Part shown: positions 11,501 through 22,049 of the stretch, piece after piece | Position numbering within the stretch: position 1 is the first letter of the stretch | Layout: every line of letters begins with the position of its first letter | Source: Niebla homalea | Lineage: Eukaryota > Ascomycota > Lecanoromycetes > Lecanorales > Ramalinaceae | Direction of reading: 5' to 3' | NCBI GenBank assembly: GCA_019925105.1 | Contig: JAHGAU010000016.1 | Coordinates: 806,001-870,000 of the forward strand | Length of the DNA stretch: 64,000 nt | Made by a program: the position numbers and the translations under genes | Notes under the pieces: generated by a model | The model's database searches: none | The model's input: only the letters and a program-made list of their open reading frames with translations | Told to the model about the DNA's origin: nothing

Positions 11501-13349
11501 AGACGAGGTAGAGATGATAGATGCCCCCTTAGAAGAAGCAGACAGAACGTCTGAGACAGTACCTGTGTGGATATACACGGGTGATGTATTCTCTGGTGGC
11601 TGTGACTTGGGCATTTTCGATCCATGGGACTTCAGAGTAAGCGAGCAATGTCAAGACAAAGTCTCCATCAACCCACCTGAGAATTTCACGATTGGCGAGT
11701 TGAGGGATCTCTTCAATTTCCTTTTGCCACAGCCTAATGGACCGGGTGAAAAGCAAAAGGTCCAGTTCTGGCTTTTGGACTCACGTGAGCCGACTGAGGA
11801 TCCATTGCCCAAGTTTCATTCGTCCAAGCATCATGATGATGAGTCTCTCGAGCAGTGCGGCTACTTCACCGAAGGGTGTAGAATATGGCTTGGTGGTCAG
11901 GAGTTGGAGTTGATGCGTGAGGTGTTGCGGAAGCTACGAGAATCCGATTTTGAATTACTCAACCAATTACGAATGCGGACATCAAGCGCCGGAGCCGATA
12001 TAACGAATCAGCCCAGCAACGAACACAATGAAGCCGAGGCCGACCCACCACAAGCTACACAAGCTACCTCTACGTCTTCATCTTTTCCACCACCTCCTGT
12101 CAGCGCAGATCGCAGGGCCCAACTGTTGGCAGAAATCCAATCTCGAGTGACAGGAGGCGCGCAGCCTCCTCCACCAACCAATGATGATAATGAGCAATCA
12201 CAAGGACAAATGCAATCGGAAGCTTCCGCCGGTGAGACTGAGCCAACGCAAGAACAAGCGCAAGAGCAAGAGCAAGCGCAAGAAGAATCGACACCGGAAG
12301 CACCCAAGTCGGACGAGCAGTCTAATACTATCCTCGTCTTTCTCAAACGGTTCAATCCATTCCACGATCCCGAAGGCGGCCTCCTACAAAGAGTCGGCTC
12401 TATGACCGTGGATCGAAAAGACAATGTCTTTTCCCGCCTCGGAGCGGCAAAATTCAAGCAAATTTGCACTGGCCAGTACCCAATTGATATCGGCGACGAC
12501 ATTTGGCCTCCTTCAAGCTGGGAAACTGCCAACAACGATTGGGAGGTCTACCTGGAGCCAGGTTACTATTCCAAAAATTTACGCCAAGTGGATGTATCAG
12601 AAATCTTTAGCTATCTCCAGAGCACAAATATCACCTCTCCCAACGACGCACCACCGTCTAGTCTGGTCCTCATCGCAGCTGAAAGACCTAACGCTGACCA
12701 GTAAGCTCCCCCTGCTGCCCCATCTTTCCCATCCGCTTTGCCGACTAACATACCCCTCCCCTCTCTAAGACTCGACACGCTCCGCAACCAAGGCAAACCC
12801 GCCTACGTCCCCGAACTCCTGAGCTACCTTTGCGCCAAAACCCATGAACCCCAATTGACCTGCTACCCCCGCCGCACCTCCTCCTACTTCGGCGGCCCAT
12901 ACTTCTCCGGCCCCCAGCGATACGGCCGCCCTCACGGGAAGGACGCCACCACCGTTTCCACTACCGGCGATGCCTACTCGGGCCCCATGCGCTCCGGTCA
13001 GAAGCACGGCGGAGACGGCACCATGATCTACGCTAGCCAGGATGTCTACAAGGGTGACTGGGTCGACAACGAACCCCACGGCGAAGGACGCATGGCTTAT
13101 CATTCCACCGGCAACGTCTACACTGGAGGGTGGAAGAGGGGCAGACGTCACGGGCAGGGCAGGATGGATTTCAAGGTCGCGGACGAGCAGATCAAGTTGT
13201 GTCAGGTCTGCTATGAAGAGGAGATGGATGCGCTGTTCTTCCCCTGCGGACATGTGTGCGCCTGTCTAGGCTGCGCGAGGCAGGTCGATGTGTGTCCCGT
13301 TTGTAGGGATGGGGTCAAGAAGGCTGTGAGAGTCAGGATGACTGTTTGA
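8520..13349 (+). CDS. MATH / degenerate USP-like / MORN / RING multidomain protein
   Basis: Two exons, 8520-12700 and 12770-13349 (intron donor GTAAGC, branch point CTAAC, acceptor AAG), 1,586 residues. Order: low-complexity N-terminus with Ala-Pro-rich repeats; a MATH-like segment (about 315-400, with MYWSIKFYPRG and ASVYVEC); a second linker; a USP-type deubiquitinase-like region (about 536-955); Gln/Glu-rich linker; MORN repeats (about 1432-1530, YKGDWVDNEPHGEGRM and YTGGWKRGRRHGQGRM); and a C-terminal C3HC4 RING (about 1537-1572, CQVC...PCGHVCACLGCA...CPVC). The region expected to hold the USP Cys box (GVPAFKSAQPDQAGALIAAL) has no Cys, and the His box reads VHSGSLGSQEYFSVVRP, lacking the GHY histidine. 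I infer a dead deubiquitinase fold that binds ubiquitin or substrate, with the RING giving E3 activity. Fungal MATH/UCH-domain proteins of this type are known; the precise role is not. Confidence 0.82.
8724..8795 (+). repeat. 12-bp in-frame tandem repeat (APEA/APDA), six units
   Basis: Six head-to-tail copies of a 12-bp unit (GCACCAGAGGCC and one- or two-base variants) encode alternating Ala-Pro-Glu-Ala and Ala-Pro-Asp-Ala. They lie in the disordered N-terminus of the MATH/USP-like protein and are likely variable in copy number between strains. Confidence 0.9.
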
Positions 13350-13885
13350 GAGGTGGCAAAGGGGGAGAGGAGAGAGCATGATTGTGTGAATGCGGAAGGG
13401 GGGCAACAATGTAGGTTGGGGGAGGAGGAAGTCGATCAAATTGAGCAGGAAGGGAGGACATGATATTGCACAATATGGCTTGAGGGGATCACATGGAGAA
13501 AACACAAGGGCCTGGAGCTTCACATCGAGAACAAAGATAACGGCCTGGCTAGATGCCAAAGACGCCTGTAATTAGCGTGCCAGCTCTTGCGTGTAGCTAT
13601 CCCTAACGTAGCCGATCATTAATATACTTAGCTAAACCGAATGCACCATTCAACATTCCTCCTGGGAAGAGCAAAACAGTGTGCGAGTGGATGATACCAA
13701 GCGGTCGAGGCTTCTTTGTCAAGATGTGAAATCAGTGTGCTTGGTTGGGATTGATATACCTACCTAGGAGCATGCTACATATTTCCCCGCCCACCTCCAA
13801 CTGTGAGACAAACGAGTAAAACATCAGGAAGCCGCGATCCCCCCAACAACAAGACCCGCAATACTGGGAAAACCCCCCTTGCCGA
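13350..13885. other. 3' flank of the RING-protein gene, no gene seen
   Basis: Probably 3' UTR followed by non-coding DNA. Open frames on both strands are short and show no domain or consistent codon usage. Confidence 0.4.
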
Positions 13886-14531
13886 TTAAACACGGAAAGC
13901 CATCCCTTCCGCTTGCTCACGACATACGTTATCAATCCCTTGTTCTTTGATACCCTTTTCATCTGTGATATGCCCTTCCCCGGCTCCAATTCTTCTGAGA
14001 GGTTTGCTTGCTGCTTGTGTGTGTAGATATGAGCGGCCATGAGAAGCGTTTGTACATAGCTTTTGACTAGGTGCTGCCTCAGGTAGAAGTATCCGTCTCT
14101 GGCTTTGGACGAGCTCCAGGTGCAGAGGGCGGGTTTTGCTGTCGCTTGCCGGATGGATCCTCGCTTCTATTTTCTGGGTTCTTCTTCTCTGACGGGTCGC
14201 TGAGAAGCGCTGCACATGAGATGGGAAAATGCGAGCGACGACGTGGTTTTTTTCTGGGATGATGGCCCGTTCCAGGGGGGTGTCAAGCGAAGTCTCCTCC
14301 TGCTTTTATAGAGCCTGTGTGTGTGGAGAAGGGGAAGGGATGTTCGTGGAGTCGCTGGACGTCAGCCCAGGTTTGTGTGGATTGCCCCCGCGAGAGAAGG
14401 TACGGCGCTCTACTCCTTGGAGGCTGAGAGATAGCGTTGTTGGCTATCCTCGGATTGGGGACGGGGATTTGGGATTGGAGAGTCTTCGCGGCTTGATGGA
14501 TCTGCTGGAGGAGGTTTTGTAGTCTTTGCAT
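13886..14531 (-). pseudogene. Possible frameshifted or mis-spliced small gene
   Basis: An 82-codon minus-strand frame (14531 down to 14283) starts in good context and has protein-like composition: amphipathic start MQRLQNLLQQIHQAAKTLQS, then LSRGQSTQTWADVQRLHEHPF, ending at GGDFA. Directly past its stop the next reading phase is open and protein-like (LDTPLERAIIPEKNHVV...) down to 13886. No good GT donor lies between the two, so a one-base frameshift, an assembly error or a missed intron could explain the break. A run of six G on the + strand (14275-14280) lies just beyond the stop. I do not recognise the protein. It may equally be two chance frames. Confidence 0.35.
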
Positions 14532-17500
14532 TGTTAAGCTGGTGAGTCGTTGTAGGTCCGCAGTCGAAGGCTCGTGCCATGTACTTTGAAACTAGAATTT
14601 GCGGTTCTGAAATTTAAGCAGCTTCTTTGATCGAAGAGAGCGAGGCGTTGGACTGAGGGCATTTTCCCGCTATCTGCATTCTTAGGGGCCAACCCTTCAA
14701 AAGAGCCGTGTCTGAGGGGATTGGCATAACCAAGCATCGTGAAGTCCGGATCGGCTGCAATGTCTGTCGAGGCTCTTGCGGTACCACAAATCGCATTCTT
14801 CGAATAGCTTTGTGGTCCAAAGGGTCTTCCTGCCCTGGTAAAGCTCCAAAAGCGGTTGTGGGTCCTCTAATCCTGGTGAGTGACAGCAATTTGGCCTCGG
14901 TCAGCAAGAATCAGAAACCTCGATGGCACCGAAAGCAGCCACTTCTGGCGCCAAGAATCGTATATTCTAGCATTTAGCGACACCTCATACAGAACCACCC
15001 CGTGATTCTCAATGAAGGGATGGATAAACGTACTGAGATGCAATGGCCAAAGGATCCTTCTCCTTCATCCGTTAGGTGTTTGCTAACCCAGAAACTCACT
15101 CTTGATCCCATTCTCTGCTCTGATAGTTAAGCAGAAGTGTTCAGCGTCTGGTGTAAAGGTCTCTAGGCAACTAGCATGGAACGTCTCTCCATTTGGCTGT
15201 TTGGACATATGGTAATATATCCGTATTGTAAGAATGGCGCTAAAGGCCCCTTTTTCGAAGCGCCAATTCAATGGCAGATATAACCGCTAAGAACCCCAAT
15301 GCTCATGATTACAATCACTTGAATGATTTATTTTGTAGAGTTCCAATTGTTCAGCCCAGCTGTAGAGCTACGCCTGCTGAACTTACTGAATGCAATTGGA
15401 TTATAGAAAGTTTGAGGCCCAAGCACGAGCCCATACGGAGCTTGCAGAAGTATTCACTATCGTATAGATCTACAAATTCCGTCCAGCGCTTGTAATATAG
15501 CGGTATGAACGCCATAGGTGGCTACACCGTGTGAGGCGTTGGGCCTGCTTTCTCCTGCTCTTTATATCGTGAAGTCTTCACTTCCAATATAAGTACAACA
15601 ATGGAATGAATGTGATATAGCATCGGCTACATATACAGCAGACCAAGTCAACGACAAAAGTTCAATCAGTCAACCCATCGAATGGAAGGCTCCATTGACT
15701 GATTCTCTTCGATGTCTGCCGCAAGCAACCAACGAGACTGTACGATCTGCGAAGCTAATACAAAATTACAAAAGAATCCAGTATATCTACGTATGGAAAC
15801 GAGAGGTCACTCAGTGCTGCAACCATTACAATGATCACACGAGAGGGCCCGATTGAGAAGCATAGCGCTCTGGAATTCCATGTCTATCGAAGCTAACGTT
15901 TAGCCTGCAAACCAAATCTGGACCCCGTGGGCAATTAGCTAGCATTTCGAATAGGTACTGGCTTCCTATGGCTTAGTGCTGATCTGTCACCGCACCTCGA
16001 CTGCAGCACAGAATGGATATGGATACGGCTCCAACAGTCAAATTGGCAGCGTAATCATCCCATGCGGCAGAATCCTCTGACTTTGGATCAAGGAGTCTGT
16101 TACACTGAACATCATTATTGGCTGATACAATCGTACGCTTGCCACTGGATGTGATTCGAAGGCGCTCAAACATCTACGGGCGAAGCTCCTTCCAGCAACG
16201 ACTCTTCCAGCCGAGATAGCCAAGACTTGGGAGCCCACGGTTCTGGCTATCTTATAAGCGATTGTGCATCTACAGTGATGAAGTGACAGCAGGAGAAAGA
16301 GTTTGAACATACTACACAACGCATCGAAGATCTGAAAGGATGAGAGCCTGTACGATCCTCTAACATAAGTGCATGACTGGCGTCCGGGAGTCAATTGACT
16401 GCGTATCTTGAGACCAGAGACGCTCAGAGTGCTACAGCGGATTGTCGATGCCAACAATATCTTAGCACCACCCGACCAAGCTTGTATCTATCATCAAATG
16501 TAGTCTCCCAAGATCCCGGAATGCCAAGTTTGATGGAGGGAATGTTGGCCTCAGGCGAGGCGGGACGAAGGATATGAATAGATATATGGTAACAGAGGGC
16601 AGCCAAAGCGTCGTATTGTTTGAGAAGAGCATGATCTCAGCAGCTCATACGTAGCCAATGTCTTCCATACGTAATCAGATTATGTAGGGCATTGTCCCAG
16701 CATCTGGAAGAGTGCTTGGGCTCATCCATCAAATATCACATACTTCTCAGACCCGTTTCAGCTGTCCATTCAAGAACCACAACAGCGTTCGTGCCAGGAA
16801 TGGAACACTGCAACTCAGCCAGATAGTCCCTTAAATAGGCATGACGGAGCAGTAACGTCTCCATACTTGTATCTCCACGCACGCCCAGAAATCACCCCAT
16901 ACAAAGTCCTCTGAATGTTCTCCTTAAAGCCATTCCATCATGTAAACAACGTATCCCAAGCGTCTCAGACCCCAATCCACTATATCTTTATCCATCAGCA
17001 TCGCTATTGGCCTAGCCACTCTACTGGCAGCGATACGGTCACCACGGGCCAGTCTGGCCAGTAAGAAGCGTCCTCGTGCCTCTAAGAGGATACTGTTGGG
17101 TTATAAGATCGTAATTGGCCGGCTTATAGACGTTGAAACGGTCACGAGGCTGGACTGGATGAGATTAGCTGCGGAGGAGCCGAGAGTGAGGAGGTGGAGG
17201 GTGGTGGCGATTGCGTCGTGATATTGACTGCGGAAGGAGCGGAGGGGGTGGATCTTGATGGTGTTTAGGTGGCTGTTTATTCCCCATCGTGTGTAATTCG
17301 ATTTTGGAGGTCTGGAGATCGTGGAAGCGTGGATAGATAAAGATCCGAGGGCTCGAAATGCCGCTTGCGGTACAGAATACCCGAGTGTGGTGGTATTACA
17401 TGATTCCGCGAGATCTATGCAAAGGAATTAGCCATCGTAGGGCTGAGATAGGGCCTCGTGAAGGCTTGTAGCATACCTTGAATGGCTATTGAGATCAGAG

Positions 17501-17778
17501 GAATCAGCAAAGCCAGAAAATATGCAATCTTTGAAGCGGACGTGTATGTGATGAGCTATGAAGTGCAAGAAACGAAACGCTGTATGCCTACCCTGGTAGC
17601 AGTGGCGCTCAACGCCATGCTATTGCCTGCCTTGTTGGAAAAACGAACGCCGAAAACTGCCCTTGTCCGCCTGATGCACCAATCATACACCGCCGAGCCT
17701 CCTGAGCAGAGACATGTTTGATACTCTGCTGTATCGCCAGTCAAACAAGATGAGAACGCCCCGAAACCCTTCTGCACA
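14532..17778. other. Gene-poor tract, no gene recognised
   Basis: About 3.2 kb with only short frames on both strands and no recognisable domains or consistent introns. A hairpin-capable inverted repeat (AATCAGTCAA / TTGACTGATT) lies near 15665-15702. Base composition is ordinary, so this is not a RIP block. Confidence 0.45.
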
Positions 17779-19067
17779 TCACGAACTTGGCTGCTTCTTA
17801 GCCCAAGTTGCTGCCACGATCAAGGGAAACACCACTGTTGCTTCCGCGTACACCTTCACGCTCTTCGCCTTCGCCTTGATCTTCCCCCAGCTGACCGCCT
17901 CACTCGGTCTGGCGCCCGAATCACTCCCGTCGTACTCCACTGCCGTGTTGATGTAGACGGCGGCATCTGCTCCGCCTCCCTGGAGACACGCATTCATGAT
18001 GTGGTGCTTCACCAGCCCACCACCGAGGATGACCGCGCCCAACTTTGCCTTCTGCATGGCTGCCCGTCGCGTCATCATGTTGAGCTCCTCTATGTCACGT
18101 GCAATGTCGATGACCAAGCCAGAGGTCACGGCGCCCACTCTGTTGTGCATGCGGATGTTGAATTGGTAGACCATGTCCCCGATGGAGCCATCTGTGATGG
18201 CGGGACAGTAGATTGGGATGTTGTGTAACCATGCTTGAAACACGATGGACTCGTGTGGGTCTGCTGCAATTAGGTGCTCTGTCGTGCGGCCCCCGTCTAC
18301 AGCGCCCCTCATGTCGCTAAGGACCTTGCCGAAGCGAGCAATCATGGCGGATGGTGTCCAGAGGAAGGGGTGAATGTCTTCCTCGAGCTCACGTGGAAAT
18401 GGAGCAGTAGGATTGTCAGCAAGGAACGTCATTCGGTCTATTTGACGTTGGAAGATTGCCCTTTGGGAATCCTCCTGCTCATCAAGCATGCTGGCGAAGA
18501 CCGGGTAGATCCAATCTTCAAACGTGCAGTAATTGTCATTTGGTACCAGCAGATTGCCGATACGGTTGATGTGTTTCTCCCTCAATGCTTCATCGTTCGC
18601 ATTGAAGGTGGAACGATACGTGGTGGCGAGGACCTTGATGATGTCCTCTTCAATCGCGCCCGCAGTGGCGACGATTGCGTCAATGTGATTGTGCTCCACA
18701 AGGAAGCGGAGCGTGGACCGAAGTCCAGAAGAGACCAGATTGCTGGTGAATCCCAGCAAAACACGATTCTTGCGTCCCTCGCCAGGTTTTGGCTTTCGCC
18801 AATTGATCTGAACAATACATCTAGTCCCGTTTCAAAAGACAACAAGGTGATTGGCTTATGACTTACCATCTCTTGGATGATCTCGGCGGCTTCCGCCACC
18901 GCCGTGGCTTGGAAGCCAGTGTCCTTCATTGCGGTGACCATCTCGGCCACCGTGATGTCGCGGTCTGCGAAATCGTTCCATTCAATACCGCCAACAGGCG
19001 GTATTCCTGTTGGCATTGCTTCGCTAGGTGCAGTGATGTTTAATGCGTGCAAGTGTTCTGAATCCAT
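17779..19067 (-). CDS. Deoxyhypusine synthase-like protein, divergent
   Basis: Exons 18867-19067 and 17779-18807 on the minus strand (donor GTAAGT, acceptor TTCAG), 409 residues. Deoxyhypusine synthase transfers a butylamine group from spermidine to one lysine of eIF5A using NAD. Family landmarks are present: TSNLVSSGLR, NRIGNLLVPNDNY, FEDWIYPVF, TDGSIGDMVY, KHHIMNA, DGSDSGARP and SEAVSWGKI with the active-site lysine at about residue 376. But it departs from the usual sequence at strongly conserved spots: TAGAIEEDIIKVLATT instead of the TAGG(I/V)EED.IKCLAPT pattern, INTAVEYDG instead of INTAQEFDG, QGGGAD instead of MRNGAD, and SEA instead of DEA. It is about 40 residues longer than usual, from insertions around residues 165-195 and 215-270. 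It may be the only copy or a paralogue with changed function. Confidence 0.85.
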
Positions 19068-20584
19068 CTTGGTGGTGAATGATTCGTCTATACAGATCAG
19101 GGAGTTGTTGATGATTTGTGCCTGGACGGAATAAAGTTATACCGAATCTAACCCAATTCGCATACTTACCCCTATTTTCTGTGCATCTCAACCTATTACT
19201 TAGTACTGTTGATTGACGCCTACATACTCTCTGAAACTTTAAGAACTTCTAATAGTATGGTCCTAGACGTTTCACGAAGCTGATATCACGGGATTCCGTA
19301 ATACAACGTAACTCCCCATTATTCTGTAAGCTGGGAACCCTTTGACTCGTTGTTCAGCTTACCCCCCCCCTGCCCTAGGACCTGGCTACATGCAATGACT
19401 TCACTTACTTCTTTAGACCCTCAATCCTCAGTGGTCGTACTAGAGTGCAACGCCTCATGTAGATCCTGCTCGTACGATACGTAGGTACTGCAAGGTCATG
19501 ACTGCTCTCCTCATTGTTCTGCTTAACATTCATGCTGGCTCTGCCGGCATCTCTCTACTTCAGCATGTTAGCGAAGATTTGCTGCGTCAGTATGGACTCA
19601 TTCAGGCCCCTCTCCTTGCTTTTCCCTTTTTTTGCAGCTGCTTCAGCCCATAAGAAGAACATATGTCAGCCTGATAGGCCACCGGACGAACTACAAATCA
19701 GCATACTTGATGGAAGATGAGGCAGCGCCTGGAACCGGGCGCAGCGCTACCCTGTTGCACCACAAGCTTCAAGACAGGATAGTGCATCAGAAGCATCATG
19801 AGATCCTGAAGCAAGGAAATCAGACCTTCTTTGCCTACTCAAAAAAGGGGGGATGTCGTTGGAAAAGAAAGTACAGATTGGGCTGAAATGGAAGCTATCT
19901 GGCCACTGGAGGACGGTGGACCTTGGGCGCAGTGGACCTAAGCTAATACGTTGGCTGGAAGCGTGAAGGACTGTTTGCAAAGCCATCAGTTGACCGATCA
20001 AGTGGGTATTGAGATTGGCGAATACGAAGCCTGGGATGAGCGACAATGGAGATTCACATATCTGCAGGGATGGAATTATATCCAGGGTTTTGACCATAGA
20101 TCTCGGGCCCTTTCCGGTCATATTCAAAGCTATTACGGGCCTTGATACTCCTCAATGAGAGGCTATATACGTGGTTTGAGCATCATTACTGTAAAAGCCA
20201 GATCTGAAAGCGACGCTGGTCTTGAAATCTCGACATGCCCGCCAACGAGAGGCTCGGTGGCGAGGCCGTACGGGATCTAAGTGCTCATGTTGAGAACATG
20301 ATTATCAGCGATGGCAAATCGAGGGATCAGATGCGGTACGTTCAGGGACGAGGTCTCCAAAGCTGCACATTTCTCGTTTTGGTAGATGTCATGTGCAGAG
20401 CCTTACGCAACGGCATACAAGACAAAGGGCGCTTCGAGTCCAAATTTAGTAGCTACAGAGTTGTACAAGGCCATGAGCAGGAAGGCGTCATGTATACGTC
20501 TATCAAAGGATGACACGTGATTCGAGCGCAAGATAAAATGTCTTCATTAATTGCTATCTAGCTAAAGATAGGTTATCATCTCCT
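19068..20584. other. Intergenic tract with one possible small ORF
   Basis: Mostly non-coding. A 92-codon frame at 20235-20513 (+; starts MPANERLGGEAVRDL) has a reasonable start context but no recognisable domain; I give it little weight. A run of nine C lies at 19362-19370. Confidence 0.35.
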
Positions 20585-20597
20585 TCAACCCCCTGAT

Positions 20598-20830
20598 TTA
20601 CTGGGGCAACACAGCGACAGCATCTCGAATCGCCAGCAAGGCCGGTAACAACAGGCCAACAACCCCTTTCGCTTTGAGCAACACAGCAACAACATCTTGA
20701 TAAGCTGGAAATACCAGCAGCAACAGGCCGACAACCCCATTATGCCCTCCCCCTTCCACCGTTGAAAGCGACAACAACATTTTGATTTGCTGGCAAAAGC
20801 CAGCAGACAACGCACGTTTCGGTTTGAAAA
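20598..20830. repeat. Diverged tandem repeat with hairpins after a SANT-like gene
   Basis: Three imperfect units of about 70-90 bp share a GCAACACAGCAACAACATCTTGA-like block followed by an inverted repeat. The clearest hairpin is TGCTGGC-AAAA-GCCAGCA at 20788-20805 (7-bp stem). Others pair GCTGG with CCAGC, and a weaker GCCAGC with GCCGG. The array lies within about 45 bp downstream of the stop codon of the minus-strand gene at 20873-22049, so it would be in its 3' UTR. Confidence 0.6.
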
Positions 20831-20872
20831 ATGGAGGAAGAAGCACGAAAGCGACACAGTAGTGAGTAGAGC

Positions 20873-22049
20873 CTACCACATAGGCATGTTCAGACCGTAT
20901 CCCATATCTGGATCATCCGATAGGAAAGCCAATGGATTAAGGGTCTGGCCATCCCAACCATATGGATCCCTTGGTGGAGTCCCCGGCATGAAGTCGTCCA
21001 GGCTGAAGGGAGGACAAGAAGCGTCGAAAGAGCTGCTCTGATCCACGGCACCGTTGTTGCAAGGGAAGTCTGGCATTGAGAAGTCGAAGTCAGGAACAGC
21101 AAATGCGTTAAGCTCCTCTGCTGGTGATTGCAATGATTGCTCCGGGACTGGCAACAGTGGTTCCTGCACCAATGACAGCGAGGCTTCTTGCTCCAGGTGT
21201 GGCAATGATGGTTCCTGTAGCGAAAACAGTGAGGTGTCTTGCTCTAGGACTGGCAACGATGGTGATTTCTGCTGATGAATTGATACTGGCGGCGTTTCCG
21301 CCCTCACTGGAAGTGGAGCAGGCGCAGGACGGACCATAGCTGGGGTTGGCGGCTTGAAGAAAGGAGGAGGGTTCGCCCGTAGAGCTCGCTGGGCAAAAGC
21401 CGGCTGAGCCGGGACAGGAGCACATTTCAGCTTGTATTGTCCGTTCTGGAGAGGACCATGGTGCAGAGTCTGAAGAGTCTTGGGTGTTGGAAGTGCTGGC
21501 GACTTCTTGGCGGATCCTCGCTCCCGGCGTCCGGACACGCGGCTACGTTTTTCTTCAACCCCTGCTGTAGAGGTAGTTTTGGGAGCCTGAGCGAGTCGAG
21601 GGACTGGTTTTGGCAAGGGGGGTGGTGATGGGGATGAATGAATTGAAATAGGCGCCTTTGGGTGTTTGGGCACGTAAGGGACAGTTTCGAAGCGTGGAGT
21701 GCGTTTTCCTCCGCGTTTCAGAGGTGACGGTACTTCCACACCCTCTGCTTTGAGGGCCGTACAATCTTTCGCCATGTGTTGTGCTATGGCGCCACCGGAC
21801 TGATCGTTCTTCATTTGAGCAGCGATGTCATCCCAGGGCATTGGTATCCCGAGATTGTTCAATGCCTTTTGAATAGCGTGTGGGAGCAGACGGGTATCCT
21901 CCTCTGCCATGGGGTCAGCCAATGAGCGACAGCAAACTAGAGTATCATCACATACCATTCCAACGATGGACTCGCTTCTTTTCCTTGTCTAGTGGCGTAC
22001 CACCTTCGTATTCCTCGTCTGGGTGATACTGACGCTCGGATTTGCCCAT
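20873..22049 (-). CDS. Myb/SANT-like fungal protein, proline-rich
   Basis: Exons 21956-22049 and 20873-21903 on the minus strand (donor GTATGT, acceptor GGCAG), 374 residues. Residues about 22-80 hold a Myb/SANT-like helical module: RVHRWNEEDTRLLPHAIQKA, then MPWDDIAAQMK and GGAIAQHMAK, with the spaced Trp residues and the W..IA..M pattern of this fungal family. The rest is Pro/Ser/Gln-rich with a repeated Leu-Pro/Glu-Gln pattern (about 240-300) and an acidic, Phe/Pro-rich C-terminus resembling an activation region. Likely a nuclear DNA- or chromatin-binding protein, inferred from the module only. The intron restores the first tryptophan helix, so the true start at 22049 precedes the longest single frame. 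Its stop is followed at once by a tandem hairpin repeat. Confidence 0.7.

Noticed and set aside
8618..12535. Several antisense frames within the MATH/USP-like gene (e.g. 8618-8989, 12008-12535)
   Set aside because: Cys/Ser/Gly-rich translations mirror the Ala-Pro and Gln-Glu repeats on the sense strand; no domains.
15665..15702. 10-bp inverted repeat AATCAGTCAA / TTGACTGATT
   Set aside because: Loop of about 20 bases, no adjacent gene end or transposon border; not distinguishable from chance.
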